Below are positions 42,252 through 50,856 of a stretch of 64,000 nt of DNA, in pieces (the stretch's first letter is position 1; each line of letters starts with the position of its first letter). Source of the DNA: Nakamurella alba (lineage in GTDB: Bacteria > Actinomycetota > Actinomycetes > Mycobacteriales > Nakamurellaceae); contig NZ_WLYK01000001.1 of NCBI RefSeq assembly GCF_009707545.1, positions 186,001 through 250,000 of the forward strand, written 5' to 3'. A program made the translations under genes and the position numbers. The notes under the pieces were generated by a model. The model was not told where the DNA came from. It saw only the letters and a program-made list of their open reading frames with translations, and ran no database searches.

Positions 42252-43703
42252 TCAGGACGCCCGGGGGTCCAGGTAGATGGTTTTGTAGACCTGGAACGAG
42301 GAGAGCGCCTCGGGGCCGAGTTCCCGGCCCATGCCGCTGGACTTGATGCCGCCGAACGGGGCGTGCGGATCGTTGCTGTAGGCGTTGATCCCGACGGTGC
42401 CGGACCTGATCCGGCGGGCAACGGCTTCGCCGCGGGACGGGTCCGAGGTCCACACCGTGCCGCCGAGTCCGTACTCGCTGTCGTTGGCGATCGCGACCGC
42501 GTCGTCCACGTCGTCGTAGGGGATGATCGTCAGCACCGGCCCGAAGATCTCCTCGCGGGCGATGGTTGCGGAGTTGTCCAGATCGGCGAAGATCGTCGGC
42601 TCGACGAAGAAGCCCTGGTCCAGATCCCCGGGGCGACGGCCGCCCGTGGTCATCCGACCGCCCTCCGCGAGGCCCTTGCTGATGTAGCCCTCGACCCGCT
42701 CACGTTGCCGTCCGGAGACGAGCGGGCCGATCGCGGTTTCCCGGTCGAGCGGGTCGCCGACCTTCAGGGACTTCGCGAGATCGGTGATCGTGTCGACGAT
42801 CTCGCCGTACCGACTGCGCGGCGCGACGACCCTCGTGTTCAGCCAGCAGATCTGGCCGTTGTTGAGCAGGGTGGCGCCGAAGAAGCTCTCCATCGAGGAG
42901 GCGAGGTCGGCATCGTCCAGCACGACCGCGGCGGACTTGCCGCCGAGCTCGAGGGTCACCGGGCGGAGCAGCCGGCCACAGGTCTCGGCGATCTTCCGGC
43001 CGGCAGCGGTGGATCCGGTGAAGGACACCTTGTCGACCCCGGGGTGTTCGACCAGGTAGGCACCGACCGCCCGGCCCCCCGGGACCACGTTCAGCACGCC
43101 CCGGGGCAGGCCGGCCGCCACCGCCGCCTCCGCCATGAGATACGCGTCGAGCACGGTCTCCTCGGCCGGCTTGATGACGACCGTGCAGCCGGCCGCCAGG
43201 GCCGGGGCCAGCTTCAGGAAGCTGATCGCCTGGGGCACGTTCCACGGGACGATGGCGCCGACGACTCCGACCGGCTCCTTCCGGACGAGCGAGGTCCCGC
43301 CCATCATCCCCGGGCGCCGCTCCTCGGCCGGGCCGTCGATCATCAACTGCGAGTAGTACCGCAACAGCACCGGCGGGAATCCGCCCTCGAACGCCTCGGC
43401 CAGCGTGATCGGCATACCGTTCTGGCTCGACACCCGACGGGCCGTTTCCGGACTGCGCTTCTCGAGCTCGTCCGCGAAACGGCCGAGCGCCTCGCCGCGC
43501 CGCTCCGGGCTCCAGGCCGGCCAACCGGAGGGATCGTCGAACGCGGCCCGGGCCGCGGACACCGCCCGGTCGATGTCGGTCGTGGTGCTGACCGGCACCG
43601 AACCGATCGCGCTCTCGGTCGTGGGGGAGACGACGTCGAGCCGCTCGGTGCCGGCCGGAGCGGCCCAGTCCCCGTCGATGTAGAACTCGTTGTAGGTGAT
43701 CAT
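42252..43703 (-). CDS. NAD(P)-dependent aldehyde dehydrogenase (paralogue)
   Basis: A 483-residue aldehyde dehydrogenase with LELGGKSA, LLNNGQICWLNTR (nucleophilic Cys), EEIFGPVLTIIPY and PFGGIKSSGMGRELGPEAL. It parallels the enzyme at 31260-32714 over the whole length, including FEGGFPPVLLRYY and PWNVPQAISFLKLAP, so the two arose by duplication. Here it follows an APH kinase and an unknown protein in a minus-strand operon and has AAGGAA before its ATG. It probably oxidises a different aldehyde, or the same one under another control. It ends at a bidirectional hairpin. Confidence 0.92.
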   Translation of the reverse strand: MITYNEFYIDGDWAAPAGTERLDVVSPTTESAIGSVPVSTTTDIDRAVSAARAAFDDPSGWPAWSPERRGEALGRFADELEKRSPETARRVSSQNGMPITLAEAFEGGFPPVLLRYYSQLMIDGPAEERRPGMMGGTSLVRKEPVGVVGAIVPWNVPQAISFLKLAPALAAGCTVVIKPAEETVLDAYLMAEAAVAAGLPRGVLNVVPGGRAVGAYLVEHPGVDKVSFTGSTAAGRKIAETCGRLLRPVTLELGGKSAAVVLDDADLASSMESFFGATLLNNGQICWLNTRVVAPRSRYGEIVDTITDLAKSLKVGDPLDRETAIGPLVSGRQRERVEGYISKGLAEGGRMTTGGRRPGDLDQGFFVEPTIFADLDNSATIAREEIFGPVLTIIPYDDVDDAVAIANDSEYGLGGTVWTSDPSRGEAVARRIRSGTVGINAYSNDPHAPFGGIKSSGMGRELGPEALSSFQVYKTIYLDPRAS

Positions 43704-43786
43704 GTTTCCTTCTCTTCGGATGGTGGGGAGTGATGTCCGCTGGTGGTCACGGGTGGGTCGAGCAAGAACCCGGTCGCGGGGCCGAC

Positions 43787-44332
43787 TCAGCCGGATCGTT
43801 CCAGGGAGTCCTGCATCCCACTGATCAGGTCGGGCAGGTCGGGCAACGGGCTGTCCGGGCCCTCGTACCCCATGGCGGCGAAGTAGGCGCGGTACCGGTC
43901 GGCGGCGGCGCGCTCGTGCCGGATGGTGATGAGCGCGGTGGTGCGGAAGGTCTCGTCACCGCCGTCCTCGCCGACGGCCCGGATGACGTCCCGGATGGCC
44001 GCTCCCAGTGCGGAATGCGCCGCCCGCACCTCCGGCAGGGTCAGCGGGACCGGCTCTGCCAGCAGCGACCGGAGTTGTCCCACCGCAGACGTTGTCGCGG
44101 GCCCACCGTGCGCGGCGCCCTCGAGGTCCCGCGCGAACTCGCGCAGCAGGAGGTTGTCGAGCCGCTCGAACTGGGCCGACCAGGGGTCCTGGACCTGCAG
44201 GACGGCGAGGTGCCCGAGCAGCAGCCGGGCCTGCTCGAGCGCGAAGGGCTGGTCGTCGCCGAGTGCCGGGATGATCACCGACTCGATCGCCCTCGACACG
44301 CTCGAGATCCGGATGCGGGTGGACGGGATCAT
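43787..44332 (-). CDS. Uncharacterised helical protein linked to an APH kinase
   Basis: A 181-residue protein that I do not recognise. It is predicted to be largely alpha-helical, with IPSTRIRISSVSRAIESVII at the start, LEQARLLLGHLAVLQ, a DNLLLREFARDLEG helix and TALITIRHERAAADRYRAYF near the end. It has no signal peptide or membrane segment. The ATG at 44332 overlaps the stop of the upstream APH kinase (ATGA) and has GAAGGAG before it, so the two proteins are made together and probably interact or act in sequence. An 83-base gap separates it from the aldehyde dehydrogenase. Confidence 0.75.
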   Translation of the reverse strand: MIPSTRIRISSVSRAIESVIIPALGDDQPFALEQARLLLGHLAVLQVQDPWSAQFERLDNLLLREFARDLEGAAHGGPATTSAVGQLRSLLAEPVPLTLPEVRAAHSALGAAIRDVIRAVGEDGGDETFRTTALITIRHERAAADRYRAYFAAMGYEGPDSPLPDLPDLISGMQDSLERSG

Positions 44333-45504
44333 GCCGACAACTCCTTCTCGATGAGCGCGCACAGGTCGGTGGCGAAGTGGTAGCCGACCGGTGACATCCA
44401 GGCCAGCAGGGCGTCCTGGTGGTTCTGCGCGTCCCTGGCGGCCTTGGCCGAGGAGGCGAGCGTGATGGCCAGGCACTTCCAGGCGTTGAGCACGACGTAC
44501 CAGCGGAGGGTCTCCGGATCGACGGTACGGCCGGAGAGCTGCTCGTACCGCTGCACGAAGGTCGCGGCGGGGTAGAGCCCGCAGATCAGCTCCTCGCCGT
44601 CCTCGACGGACCTGAAGAGCTGCTGCATCATCCAGCCGAGGTCCTCGTGGAAGTCGCCCAGGTGCACGTACTCCCAGTCCAGGACGGCGGTGATGCGCCC
44701 GGTGCTCTCGTCGAACAGGAAGTTGCCGGTGCGGAAGTCGCCGTGGATCATCACCGGTTCGGCGGTGGAGGCCGGAATGTGCCGGCGCAGCCACTCCTCG
44801 GTCAGCGCCGCGATCGGCACCGCCTCCACAGCGTCGTCGGCCCACACCCGGGACCACCAGTTCAGTGCCCAGCGGGCGGGCTGCCAGGGGTCGGCGGTCG
44901 GCGCCTCGAAGCTCGGCAGCCGTGCGGTGTCGACCGGATGGTTGTGGATGGCGGCCAGGTGGCCGAGGTACTGATCTGCCAGACTCTCGCGGAGCGATCC
45001 GGAGAAGGTCGTCCCGATGCCAGTGACCTTCAGGTCGTCCGACGGTGCCGTCGGCTTGGTGACACCGGGGACGAATCCCATGATGACCGCCGGCTGGCCG
45101 AAGTGCGCACCCTCATGGTCCAGCCATTCCGGTGCTGGGGCAGGCACCACGGAGCGGTACACGTCGAGTGCCTCGAACTCCCGGCGGCGGTCGGTCTCGC
45201 TGGCCGTCTGCACCGGGTCGATCCGCAGGATGTGCCCGGTGCGGTTGCCTGATGCGTCGGTGAGTTCGAAGAAGAACTGCTCCTTCGACGCACCGCCACC
45301 GATCCGGCCGACCCCGGAGACACTCGCTCCGGGCACCACTGTCGCGAAGTAGTCCACCAACAGTTGGGTGGTCTGTTCGACAGTGAGCGGGGTGTACGGC
45401 CCGCCGGCGGCGACGCGGTCCCGCTTCCGATCGAGGAGTGCATGCACCCCCGGGTCGACGTCGAGGTGGTGCCGGGCGGTGCCGGCAGGTGAAGCGATCG
45501 ACAT
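44329..45504 (-). CDS. APH-fold phosphotransferase
   Basis: A 391-residue kinase-fold protein. The N-lobe glycine-rich stretch is VGRIGGGASKEQFFFEL and HILRIDP ends the nucleotide-binding strand. The catalytic loop is MIHGDFRTGNFLFD and the metal motif is VLDWEYVHLGDFHEDLGWM. ATG 45504, with AGGAG upstream, is preferred over an in-frame ATG at 45555. It belongs to the same broad group as the kinases at 25982 and 62022 but is longer at the N-terminus by about 40 residues. It may phosphorylate a hydroxylated acyl intermediate; a resistance function is not supported by the context. It leads the operon with an unknown protein and an aldehyde dehydrogenase. Confidence 0.83.
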   Translation of the reverse strand: MSIASPAGTARHHLDVDPGVHALLDRKRDRVAAGGPYTPLTVEQTTQLLVDYFATVVPGASVSGVGRIGGGASKEQFFFELTDASGNRTGHILRIDPVQTASETDRRREFEALDVYRSVVPAPAPEWLDHEGAHFGQPAVIMGFVPGVTKPTAPSDDLKVTGIGTTFSGSLRESLADQYLGHLAAIHNHPVDTARLPSFEAPTADPWQPARWALNWWSRVWADDAVEAVPIAALTEEWLRRHIPASTAEPVMIHGDFRTGNFLFDESTGRITAVLDWEYVHLGDFHEDLGWMMQQLFRSVEDGEELICGLYPAATFVQRYEQLSGRTVDPETLRWYVVLNAWKCLAITLASSAKAARDAQNHQDALLAWMSPVGYHFATDLCALIEKELSA

Positions 45505-45780
45505 GAGATCTCCTAGGAGCCTGGCGCGTTCGTCGGCCGGCCAGGACCCGGCCACCGGTCACGCCTGCGCTGCTCTGCGCGTGCGCACATGCCAACACGG
45601 GCCCGATGGATCGGCCAGATCGGACATCAGGGGTGGTGTAGGAGTCTCCACCGGAGCCCTCCCGGGGTCGGTCGATCGGGCTCCCGGAGGGCCCGGCGGG
45701 GCTGGAGAGCCCCCTGTCAGGCTCGCGATGGGGGCCTTCGGGAGGCTTCCGCCGGAGCGTCGGTGTGCTGGCTCACAGTT

Positions 45781-45791
45781 TGGTCCAATTG
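45781..45791. promoter_or_regulatory. Degenerate operator TGGTCCAATTG
   Basis: The left half-site and centre match TGGTCnGACCA but the right arm does not. It lies six bases upstream of the -35 of the AttH-like gene promoter. Confidence 0.3.
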
Positions 45792-45796
45792 TTCCA

Positions 45797-45825
45797 TTGA
45801 CAGTCTCTGCAGCGCCTCGTAGGGT
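45797..45825 (+). promoter_or_regulatory. Putative promoter of the AttH-like gene
   Basis: TTGACA (45797-45802) and TAGGGT (45820-45825) with a 17-base spacer. The leader to GTG 45940 is about 110 bases. Confidence 0.5.
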
Positions 45826-45939
45826 CGCCTCCAGCCGTGGTCCGGAGCCTGTGTGCGGCTGGCCGAAGCGTCAGCTGATCCGGACGAGAAGTTCTGTGCT
45901 GCACGGTGTTCGAACCCGACCGATCCGAAGGATTCGCTT

Positions 45940-46944
45940 GTGATCACCCCTGCCGATCTGCAGTTCCACACCCCGGCCGACGTGGACCACATCTGGGCCG
46001 AGACGTATTGGTTCGGCCTCTACGTCCCCGAGGACGATCTGTACGGCTGGGTGTACATGGTCTTCCGGGCCGGCACCGGTGCGGTGATGTGCGATGTCGA
46101 GTTCGTCGACAGCAAGTCGCAATTCATGTACGACGCCCGGTACATCGACATCCAGAACCACATCCCGATCCCGGAGCGGCTCGACTCCTTCACACTCCCG
46201 AACGGTCTCACTTTCGAGGCCCGGAGCCCGTCGGAGTACCGGATCGACTACGTCGGCGCGGACGAGACCGAGATGCACCTGGACTGCGTGGGCATCCACA
46301 TCCCCTACGACATCCACGATCCCGCGATCGACCCGATGGCGCGCGACACCGAGGAGACCCGAATCGAGCACAGCGGCTTCGGCACCGCGTACTCGAGCCA
46401 CTTCGACCTGACCACCCGGGTGACCGGCACCGTGAAGGTGCGGGGGAAGTCGTACGACGTGAACTGCCTGGCCACCCAGGACCACAGCTGGGGCCCGCGC
46501 CCGGAGCGCGGGATGAACCCGATGACGTACATGAACGCACACTTCCCGGACGACTTCGTGGTGCAGACCATCTTCGCCTTCGACCCGACGCAGCCGGACG
46601 GCGCGCAGCACGAGTTCAAGCACGGCTACACCGTGCGGGACGGTGTGCTCACCGGGCTGGTCGGCGGCACGCTGAAGGTCGACCACCGCGGGATCTACCC
46701 GGAGCTGATCACCCTGTCCGTGCGCGACGTGAACGGCCGGACCGACGAGATGACCGCCACCGCAAGAACCTTCAACAACTGGCTGCCCTACGGCGTGTGT
46801 CTGACCGGGCACTCCATGCTCGACTGGACCACCTCCGACGCGATCACCGGTATCGGCACGCTGATGGAGGCCTACCCGCTCGACCACGCCACCGGCGGCC
46901 GGCTGACCACCGACATCACCACGTCGGGATCCAGCGCCTTCTGA
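45940..46944 (+). CDS. Conserved hypothetical, AttH/CrtC-like lipocalin-fold protein
   Basis: A 334-residue protein from GTG 45940, with GAAGGA at 7 bases; the longer in-frame ATG at 45853 lacks a ribosome site. It has no signal peptide or membrane helix. A beta-rich composition and the motif CLATQDHSWGPRPERGMNP resemble the AttH/CrtC/tocopherol-cyclase-like double-lipocalin group, in which a HSWGxR segment is conserved. Two domains are suggested, an N-terminal one to about residue 160 and a C-terminal one from about 165. Such proteins bind or hydrate isoprenoid-like molecules in characterised cases, which would fit a terpenoid pathway, but the role here is unproven. It precedes a sugar-type ABC importer by 174 bases. 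Confidence 0.7.
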   Translation: MITPADLQFHTPADVDHIWAETYWFGLYVPEDDLYGWVYMVFRAGTGAVMCDVEFVDSKSQFMYDARYIDIQNHIPIPERLDSFTLPNGLTFEARSPSEYRIDYVGADETEMHLDCVGIHIPYDIHDPAIDPMARDTEETRIEHSGFGTAYSSHFDLTTRVTGTVKVRGKSYDVNCLATQDHSWGPRPERGMNPMTYMNAHFPDDFVVQTIFAFDPTQPDGAQHEFKHGYTVRDGVLTGLVGGTLKVDHRGIYPELITLSVRDVNGRTDEMTATARTFNNWLPYGVCLTGHSMLDWTTSDAITGIGTLMEAYPLDHATGGRLTTDITTSGSSAF

Positions 46945-46952
46945 CCAGGGCG

Positions 46953-46966
46953 GGGCCATCAGGCCC
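46953..46966 (+). terminator. Weak hairpin after the AttH-like gene
   Basis: GGGCC-ATCA-GGCCC, 8 bases after the stop, within a larger imperfect GC-rich structure. It could partly separate this gene from the ABC operon. Confidence 0.3.
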
Positions 46967-47118
46967 GCCTGCGCACATCGACGAACTTCGCACCACCACA
47001 CCCGCCCGCGAACCGGCCGGGACGGCCAACGGCGGCCGCGGTCCACACCCCCTGGTGACTCGGCACCGCGCCGGCAGGCAGTCCCGATCGACCTGCGGCC
47101 GACACCACAGGAGACATC

Positions 47119-48333
47119 GTGCCCCGGTCCACCCGCTTGAACCGCATCGTGGCAGTGGCCGCGCTCGCGGTCCTGGTGCCCACCATGCTCGCCGCCTGCG
47201 GCAGCGACACCACCTCCACCACCTCGTCCACGTCCGCCGCGGGCAGCGGCGCGGCGACAGCGCCCGGCAGCAGCACGGGTGGCGCCGGCACCGCGTCCCC
47301 CAGCGCCGGCGAACCGGACTTCGTGGCAGCGGCCAAGGCGGCGGTCGAGAAGTACACGGCGGTGCCGGCCGGTCCGGACGACCTGCAGCCGTTCACCCCG
47401 GCGGCCGGGCCGTTCAAGGTGGGGATCAGTGGCTGCGGGCAGAACATCCCGTCGTGCCAGACCCTGGTCGCGGCCGCCACCGAGGCCGTCGAGGAACTCG
47501 GCTGGACACCGGTGTTCTACGACGGCACGCAGAGCCAGTCGGGCTGGATCGCCGGCATGTCCTCGCTCATCAACCAGGACGTCGACGGCATCATCAAGTT
47601 CGTCCAGCCGGACAGCTTCATGCCGAACTCGATGGAGGATGCGAAGGCGGCCGGGATCCCGGTGGTCTGCGGCGTGTGCGGCAACTACGCCGAGGACCCG
47701 GTCGCAAGCCCGTCGCTGGCCAACACCGACGTCGACTACGCGGAGCAGGGCAAGGTGCTGGCCGACTGGGTGATTGCGGCCGGGAACGGCACCTCGAAGG
47801 TCTCGGTGATGGACAACAAGCTGGCCACCCCGGTGCGGCTGCGGACCGAGGGCTTCGTCGGCGAGATGGGCACCTGCAGCACGTGCACCGTCCTGGACAA
47901 CACCGAGATCGCACAGGATGCCACCATTCTCGACCGCATCCGGTCCAACGTTGCGGCAAAACTCGCGCAGTACCCGGAGGGCGACATCAACTACATCGAG
48001 TCGCCGACCGACGCCTACTTCGAGGCCATCGCGCCGCCGATCGAGTCCTCCGGCCGCACCGACGTCAAGCTCGTCGCCTACGACGCCAGCGCCGCGGGTC
48101 TCGACTCGCTCCGGCAGGCCGACGGCATCCTCGAGGCGACCGTCGACACCCCGCTGCAGTGGCTCGCCTACGCCGCGGTCGACCAGATGGCACGGCAGCT
48201 CTCGGACCAGCCGGTCACCAAGGACGTCTCCATCCCGTTCCGCCTGATCACCCGCGACAACGTGCCGGCCGGGGACGAGCCGCCCACCGGCTTCGACCAC
48301 AAGGCCTACTACGCCGGCCTGTGGGGCAAGTGA
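47119..48333 (+). CDS. Cysteine-rich ABC substrate-binding lipoprotein, sugar-type (RbsB fold)
   Basis: A 404-residue type I periplasmic-binding protein. The GTG at 47119 follows CAGGAG. The signal peptide ends in the lipobox LAAC with Cys27 lipidated, followed by a Ser/Thr/Gly linker to about residue 65. The fold is indicated by GPFKVGISGCG, INQDVDGIIKFVQPDSF and LVAYDASAAGLDSLRQADG. Six further cysteines occur in pairs: 106/113, 184/187 (VCGVCG) and 253/256 (TCSTC). Typical sugar-binding relatives have few or none, so disulfides or a metal/ligand site are possible. It would sit outside the membrane and feed the ATPase/permease pair behind it. The ligand is unknown and need not be a sugar. 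Confidence 0.87.
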   Translation: MPRSTRLNRIVAVAALAVLVPTMLAACGSDTTSTTSSTSAAGSGAATAPGSSTGGAGTASPSAGEPDFVAAAKAAVEKYTAVPAGPDDLQPFTPAAGPFKVGISGCGQNIPSCQTLVAAATEAVEELGWTPVFYDGTQSQSGWIAGMSSLINQDVDGIIKFVQPDSFMPNSMEDAKAAGIPVVCGVCGNYAEDPVASPSLANTDVDYAEQGKVLADWVIAAGNGTSKVSVMDNKLATPVRLRTEGFVGEMGTCSTCTVLDNTEIAQDATILDRIRSNVAAKLAQYPEGDINYIESPTDAYFEAIAPPIESSGRTDVKLVAYDASAAGLDSLRQADGILEATVDTPLQWLAYAAVDQMARQLSDQPVTKDVSIPFRLITRDNVPAGDEPPTGFDHKAYYAGLWGK

Positions 48334-49769
48334 TGCCGCCGACCCTGTCGGTGCACGGTCTGCGAAAGTCCTTCGGCATCAAACGTGTGCTCGACGACGT
48401 GTCGTTCCGGATCCGCCCAGGCACGTTGCACGCGCTGCTCGGTGCCAACGGCGCCGGGAAGTCGACGCTCATCAAGATCCTCACCGGGATCGAGCGCTCC
48501 GATGCCGGCGAGATCTCCGTCCGGGGCGCGGAGGGGGGCCCCGGACGGATCGGGGTGATCCACCAGGACCTCGGTCTGGTCTCGTCGATGTCGGTCGCCG
48601 ACAACCTCTACCTGGTACCGGGAGCCGGGCCACTGCACCGGGTGTCGCCCTCGGGTGACGTCAGGCGGGCCAGGGTGCAGCTGGCCGGGGTGAACGTGGA
48701 AGTCGACCCGCGACGCGAACTGGGTTCGCTGTCGCTCGGCGAACGGACGATGGTGGCGATCAGCAGGCTGTTCGAACGGGACGAGCCCGATCTGATCATC
48801 CTGGACGAAGTGACGGCGGCGCTGAACCGGGTCGAGAGCGACTGGCTGCTGGGTAGGGTGCGGGAGTTCGTCGACCGCGGCGGCGCGGCGATGGTGGTGA
48901 CCCACCGGCTGCACGAGGTCACCACCCATTGCGACGAGGTGACCGTGCTGAGGGACGGGAAGGTCGTGAGAACCGGTCCGGTGCCGGCGCTTCCGGACCT
49001 GCACGACGACCTCGCCGCCGGCGACATCACGACACAGGAACCGGTCGACGCGGGCGCCGCGGCCTCCGGCGCGGTCGTGCTGGCGGCGACCGCGGCGACA
49101 ACTGCTGCGGTCGGACCGATCTCGCTGGACGTCCGGGCCGGGGAGGTGGTGGCCGTGGTCGGTGCGCTGTCCTCCCGGCTGTACGAGATCGGCCATCTGC
49201 TGGCCGGCATCGTCGGTCCGGTGTCCGGCCGGGTCGTCGTGAGCGCCCCGGCCGGCGGCCCGGGCCGGGCCGCGCTGCTCCCGGAGGAGAGGCTGACACA
49301 GGGCGTGCTGACCGGCCTGACCGTCGCCGACAACGCCGTGCTCGACACCCGTCCCCGGGGTCGGACCGGCCTGTGGCGTGGGGTGAACCGCCGGCGCGGC
49401 CTGCGCACGGCATCGGAGGTGGTGGAACGGATGAACGTCCGCCCGGAGGGATGTGAGGGGATGCCGATGCTGGCACTCAGCGGCGGTAACCAGCAGAAGG
49501 TGCTGCTCGGCCGGATAGCGCTGCAGGAACCGGATCTCTACGTGCTCTGTGAGCCCACCCGCGGGGTGGACCTGCCGACCAGGGCCGCGATCCGCAGATT
49601 CGTGCTCGAGCGGAAGGCGGAGGGGGCCGCTGTGGTCGTGGCGACGATCGACGTCGACGACGCGCTGGCGGTGGCGGACCGGCTGGCGATCGCCGAGAAC
49701 GGCCGACTGGTCTCGGTCGTCGACCGCGCCGGTGTGCAGCTCGACGACCTGCTGGAGCGTGTGTCGTGA
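48333..49769 (+). CDS. Sugar-type ABC importer ATPase with two nucleotide-binding domains
   Basis: A 478-residue tandem ABC ATPase of the RbsA/MglA kind. The N-terminal domain has Walker A GANGAGKST, Q-loop IGVIHQDLGLV, signature SLSLGERTMVAISRL and Walker B DLIILDEVTAAL. The C-terminal domain has a degenerate Walker A (VVGALSSRLYEI, no Lys), signature LALSGGNQQKVLLGR and LYVLCEPTRGVDLPT, as in RbsA-type proteins where the second site is inactive. The glutamate after Walker B in the second domain is retained (CEPT). The ATG shares bases with the binding-protein stop (TGATG) and its stop overlaps the permease GTG. Confidence 0.9.
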   Translation: MPPTLSVHGLRKSFGIKRVLDDVSFRIRPGTLHALLGANGAGKSTLIKILTGIERSDAGEISVRGAEGGPGRIGVIHQDLGLVSSMSVADNLYLVPGAGPLHRVSPSGDVRRARVQLAGVNVEVDPRRELGSLSLGERTMVAISRLFERDEPDLIILDEVTAALNRVESDWLLGRVREFVDRGGAAMVVTHRLHEVTTHCDEVTVLRDGKVVRTGPVPALPDLHDDLAAGDITTQEPVDAGAAASGAVVLAATAATTAAVGPISLDVRAGEVVAVVGALSSRLYEIGHLLAGIVGPVSGRVVVSAPAGGPGRAALLPEERLTQGVLTGLTVADNAVLDTRPRGRTGLWRGVNRRRGLRTASEVVERMNVRPEGCEGMPMLALSGGNQQKVLLGRIALQEPDLYVLCEPTRGVDLPTRAAIRRFVLERKAEGAAVVVATIDVDDALAVADRLAIAENGRLVSVVDRAGVQLDDLLERVS

Positions 49770-50809
49770 CGGCCCGCCCGACCGCGGAGACCGACGCGGG
49801 GCCGGTCGCCCGGGCGCCCGGCGCCACGGCGAGCAGGCGGGTGCGGTCGATCCCGTGGGAACGGTTCGTGACGATCGGATTCTTCCTCGTCGTGTACCTG
49901 GTGATCTGCGTGGTCGGGAACTGGAGCTTCCTCTCGCAGAGCAACATCACCAACGTCTTCGCACAGAACGCGCACACGGCCTTCGCCGCCGCGGCGATCA
50001 CCATGACGTTGATCGCCGGACAGTTCGACCTCTCGGTGGGTGCCCTGGTCGGTCTCTGCGCGGTGCTGACCGCCGGACTGTCGGCGAACGAAGGCCTGCC
50101 GCCGGCGATGATCGTCGTGGTCATCGTGGTGATCGGGACGCTGACCGGTCTGCTGAACTCCTTCCTGGTCAGTGGTCTCAAGGTCAATGCGTTCATCGCC
50201 ACGCTCGGGACAGGTACCGCTTTCAGCGGGGTCGCCCTGCTCTACACCGGCGGTCAGCTGATCTACAGCGGCATCGACCCGGCGCTCACCGAACCGATGC
50301 GGGTGAAGGTGGCCGGGTTCCCGTTGGTGCTGCTGCTGCCGTTGGTGCTGCTGCTTGCCTTGTGGCTGCTGACGAAGAGGGTGGTGTTCGGTCGTTTCCT
50401 CTACGCGACCGGGGCGAATCCGACCGCGGCCGGTCTCGCCGGGGTACCGACCCGCAAGGTGACCCGGTGGGCGTTCGTGGTGACCGGCGTGGTCGCGGCG
50501 ATCGGCGGGATCGTGATGACCGGCACCATCGGATCGGCGAACCCGACCTCCGGACCGGAGCTGCTGCTCCCGGCCTTCGCCGCGGCGTTCCTCGGGTCCT
50601 CGCTCATGGGCACCGAGTCCTTCAGTGTCGTCGGGTCGATCATCGCCACGTTCCTGCTGGGCCTGGCGCTGAACGGCCTGGACATCATGGGCCTGTCAGC
50701 GGGTGCGAAGCCCATCTTCAACGGCGTGGTGCTGATCGGTGCGGTCGCGCTGTCACAGGCGCTCCGGACCCGGAAACGGAGGTCGCGGAGCCTGCGGGCG
50801 GACCGGTGA
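49766..50809 (+). CDS. Sugar-type ABC importer permease (RbsC-like)
   Basis: A 347-residue integral membrane protein with about 8-10 hydrophobic segments. Family marks are TMTLIAGQFDLSVGALVGLC, NAFIATLGTGTAFSGVALL, GRFLYATGANPTAAGLAGV and AAAFLGSSLMGTESFSVVG, all typical of RbsC/XylH permeases. A homodimer would form the channel, since only one permease gene is present. It starts at a GTG overlapping the ATPase stop. The gene ends 41 bases before the convergent MocR gene, with a GC-rich imperfect hairpin between. Confidence 0.92.
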   Translation: MTARPTAETDAGPVARAPGATASRRVRSIPWERFVTIGFFLVVYLVICVVGNWSFLSQSNITNVFAQNAHTAFAAAAITMTLIAGQFDLSVGALVGLCAVLTAGLSANEGLPPAMIVVVIVVIGTLTGLLNSFLVSGLKVNAFIATLGTGTAFSGVALLYTGGQLIYSGIDPALTEPMRVKVAGFPLVLLLPLVLLLALWLLTKRVVFGRFLYATGANPTAAGLAGVPTRKVTRWAFVVTGVVAAIGGIVMTGTIGSANPTSGPELLLPAFAAAFLGSSLMGTESFSVVGSIIATFLLGLALNGLDIMGLSAGAKPIFNGVVLIGAVALSQALRTRKRRSRSLRADR

Positions 50810-50820
50810 CTGACGTGCCC

Positions 50821-50856
50821 GCCTGGCCCCGGCCCGATGGTCGGCCGGTGTCAGGC
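50821..50856. terminator. Two-stage hairpin between permease and MocR genes
   Basis: Outer arms GCCTG/CAGGC and inner arms CCGGCC/GGCCGG (50829-50834 with 50843-50848). It covers the stop of the minus-strand MocR gene and is a candidate terminator for the ABC operon. Confidence 0.4.

Larger units (their letters stand above)
45505..45939. other. Divergent intergenic region with two hairpins and a promoter
   Basis: 435 bases without a convincing gene, between the APH kinase (minus) and the AttH-like gene (plus). It holds a CCCTCC/GGAGGG hairpin (45657-45691) and a perfect GGGGCT-GGAG-AGCCCC hairpin (45698-45713). Both lie in a place where neither neighbour needs a terminator. Downstream of them are the operator-like site and the promoter listed separately. 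Confidence 0.4.
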
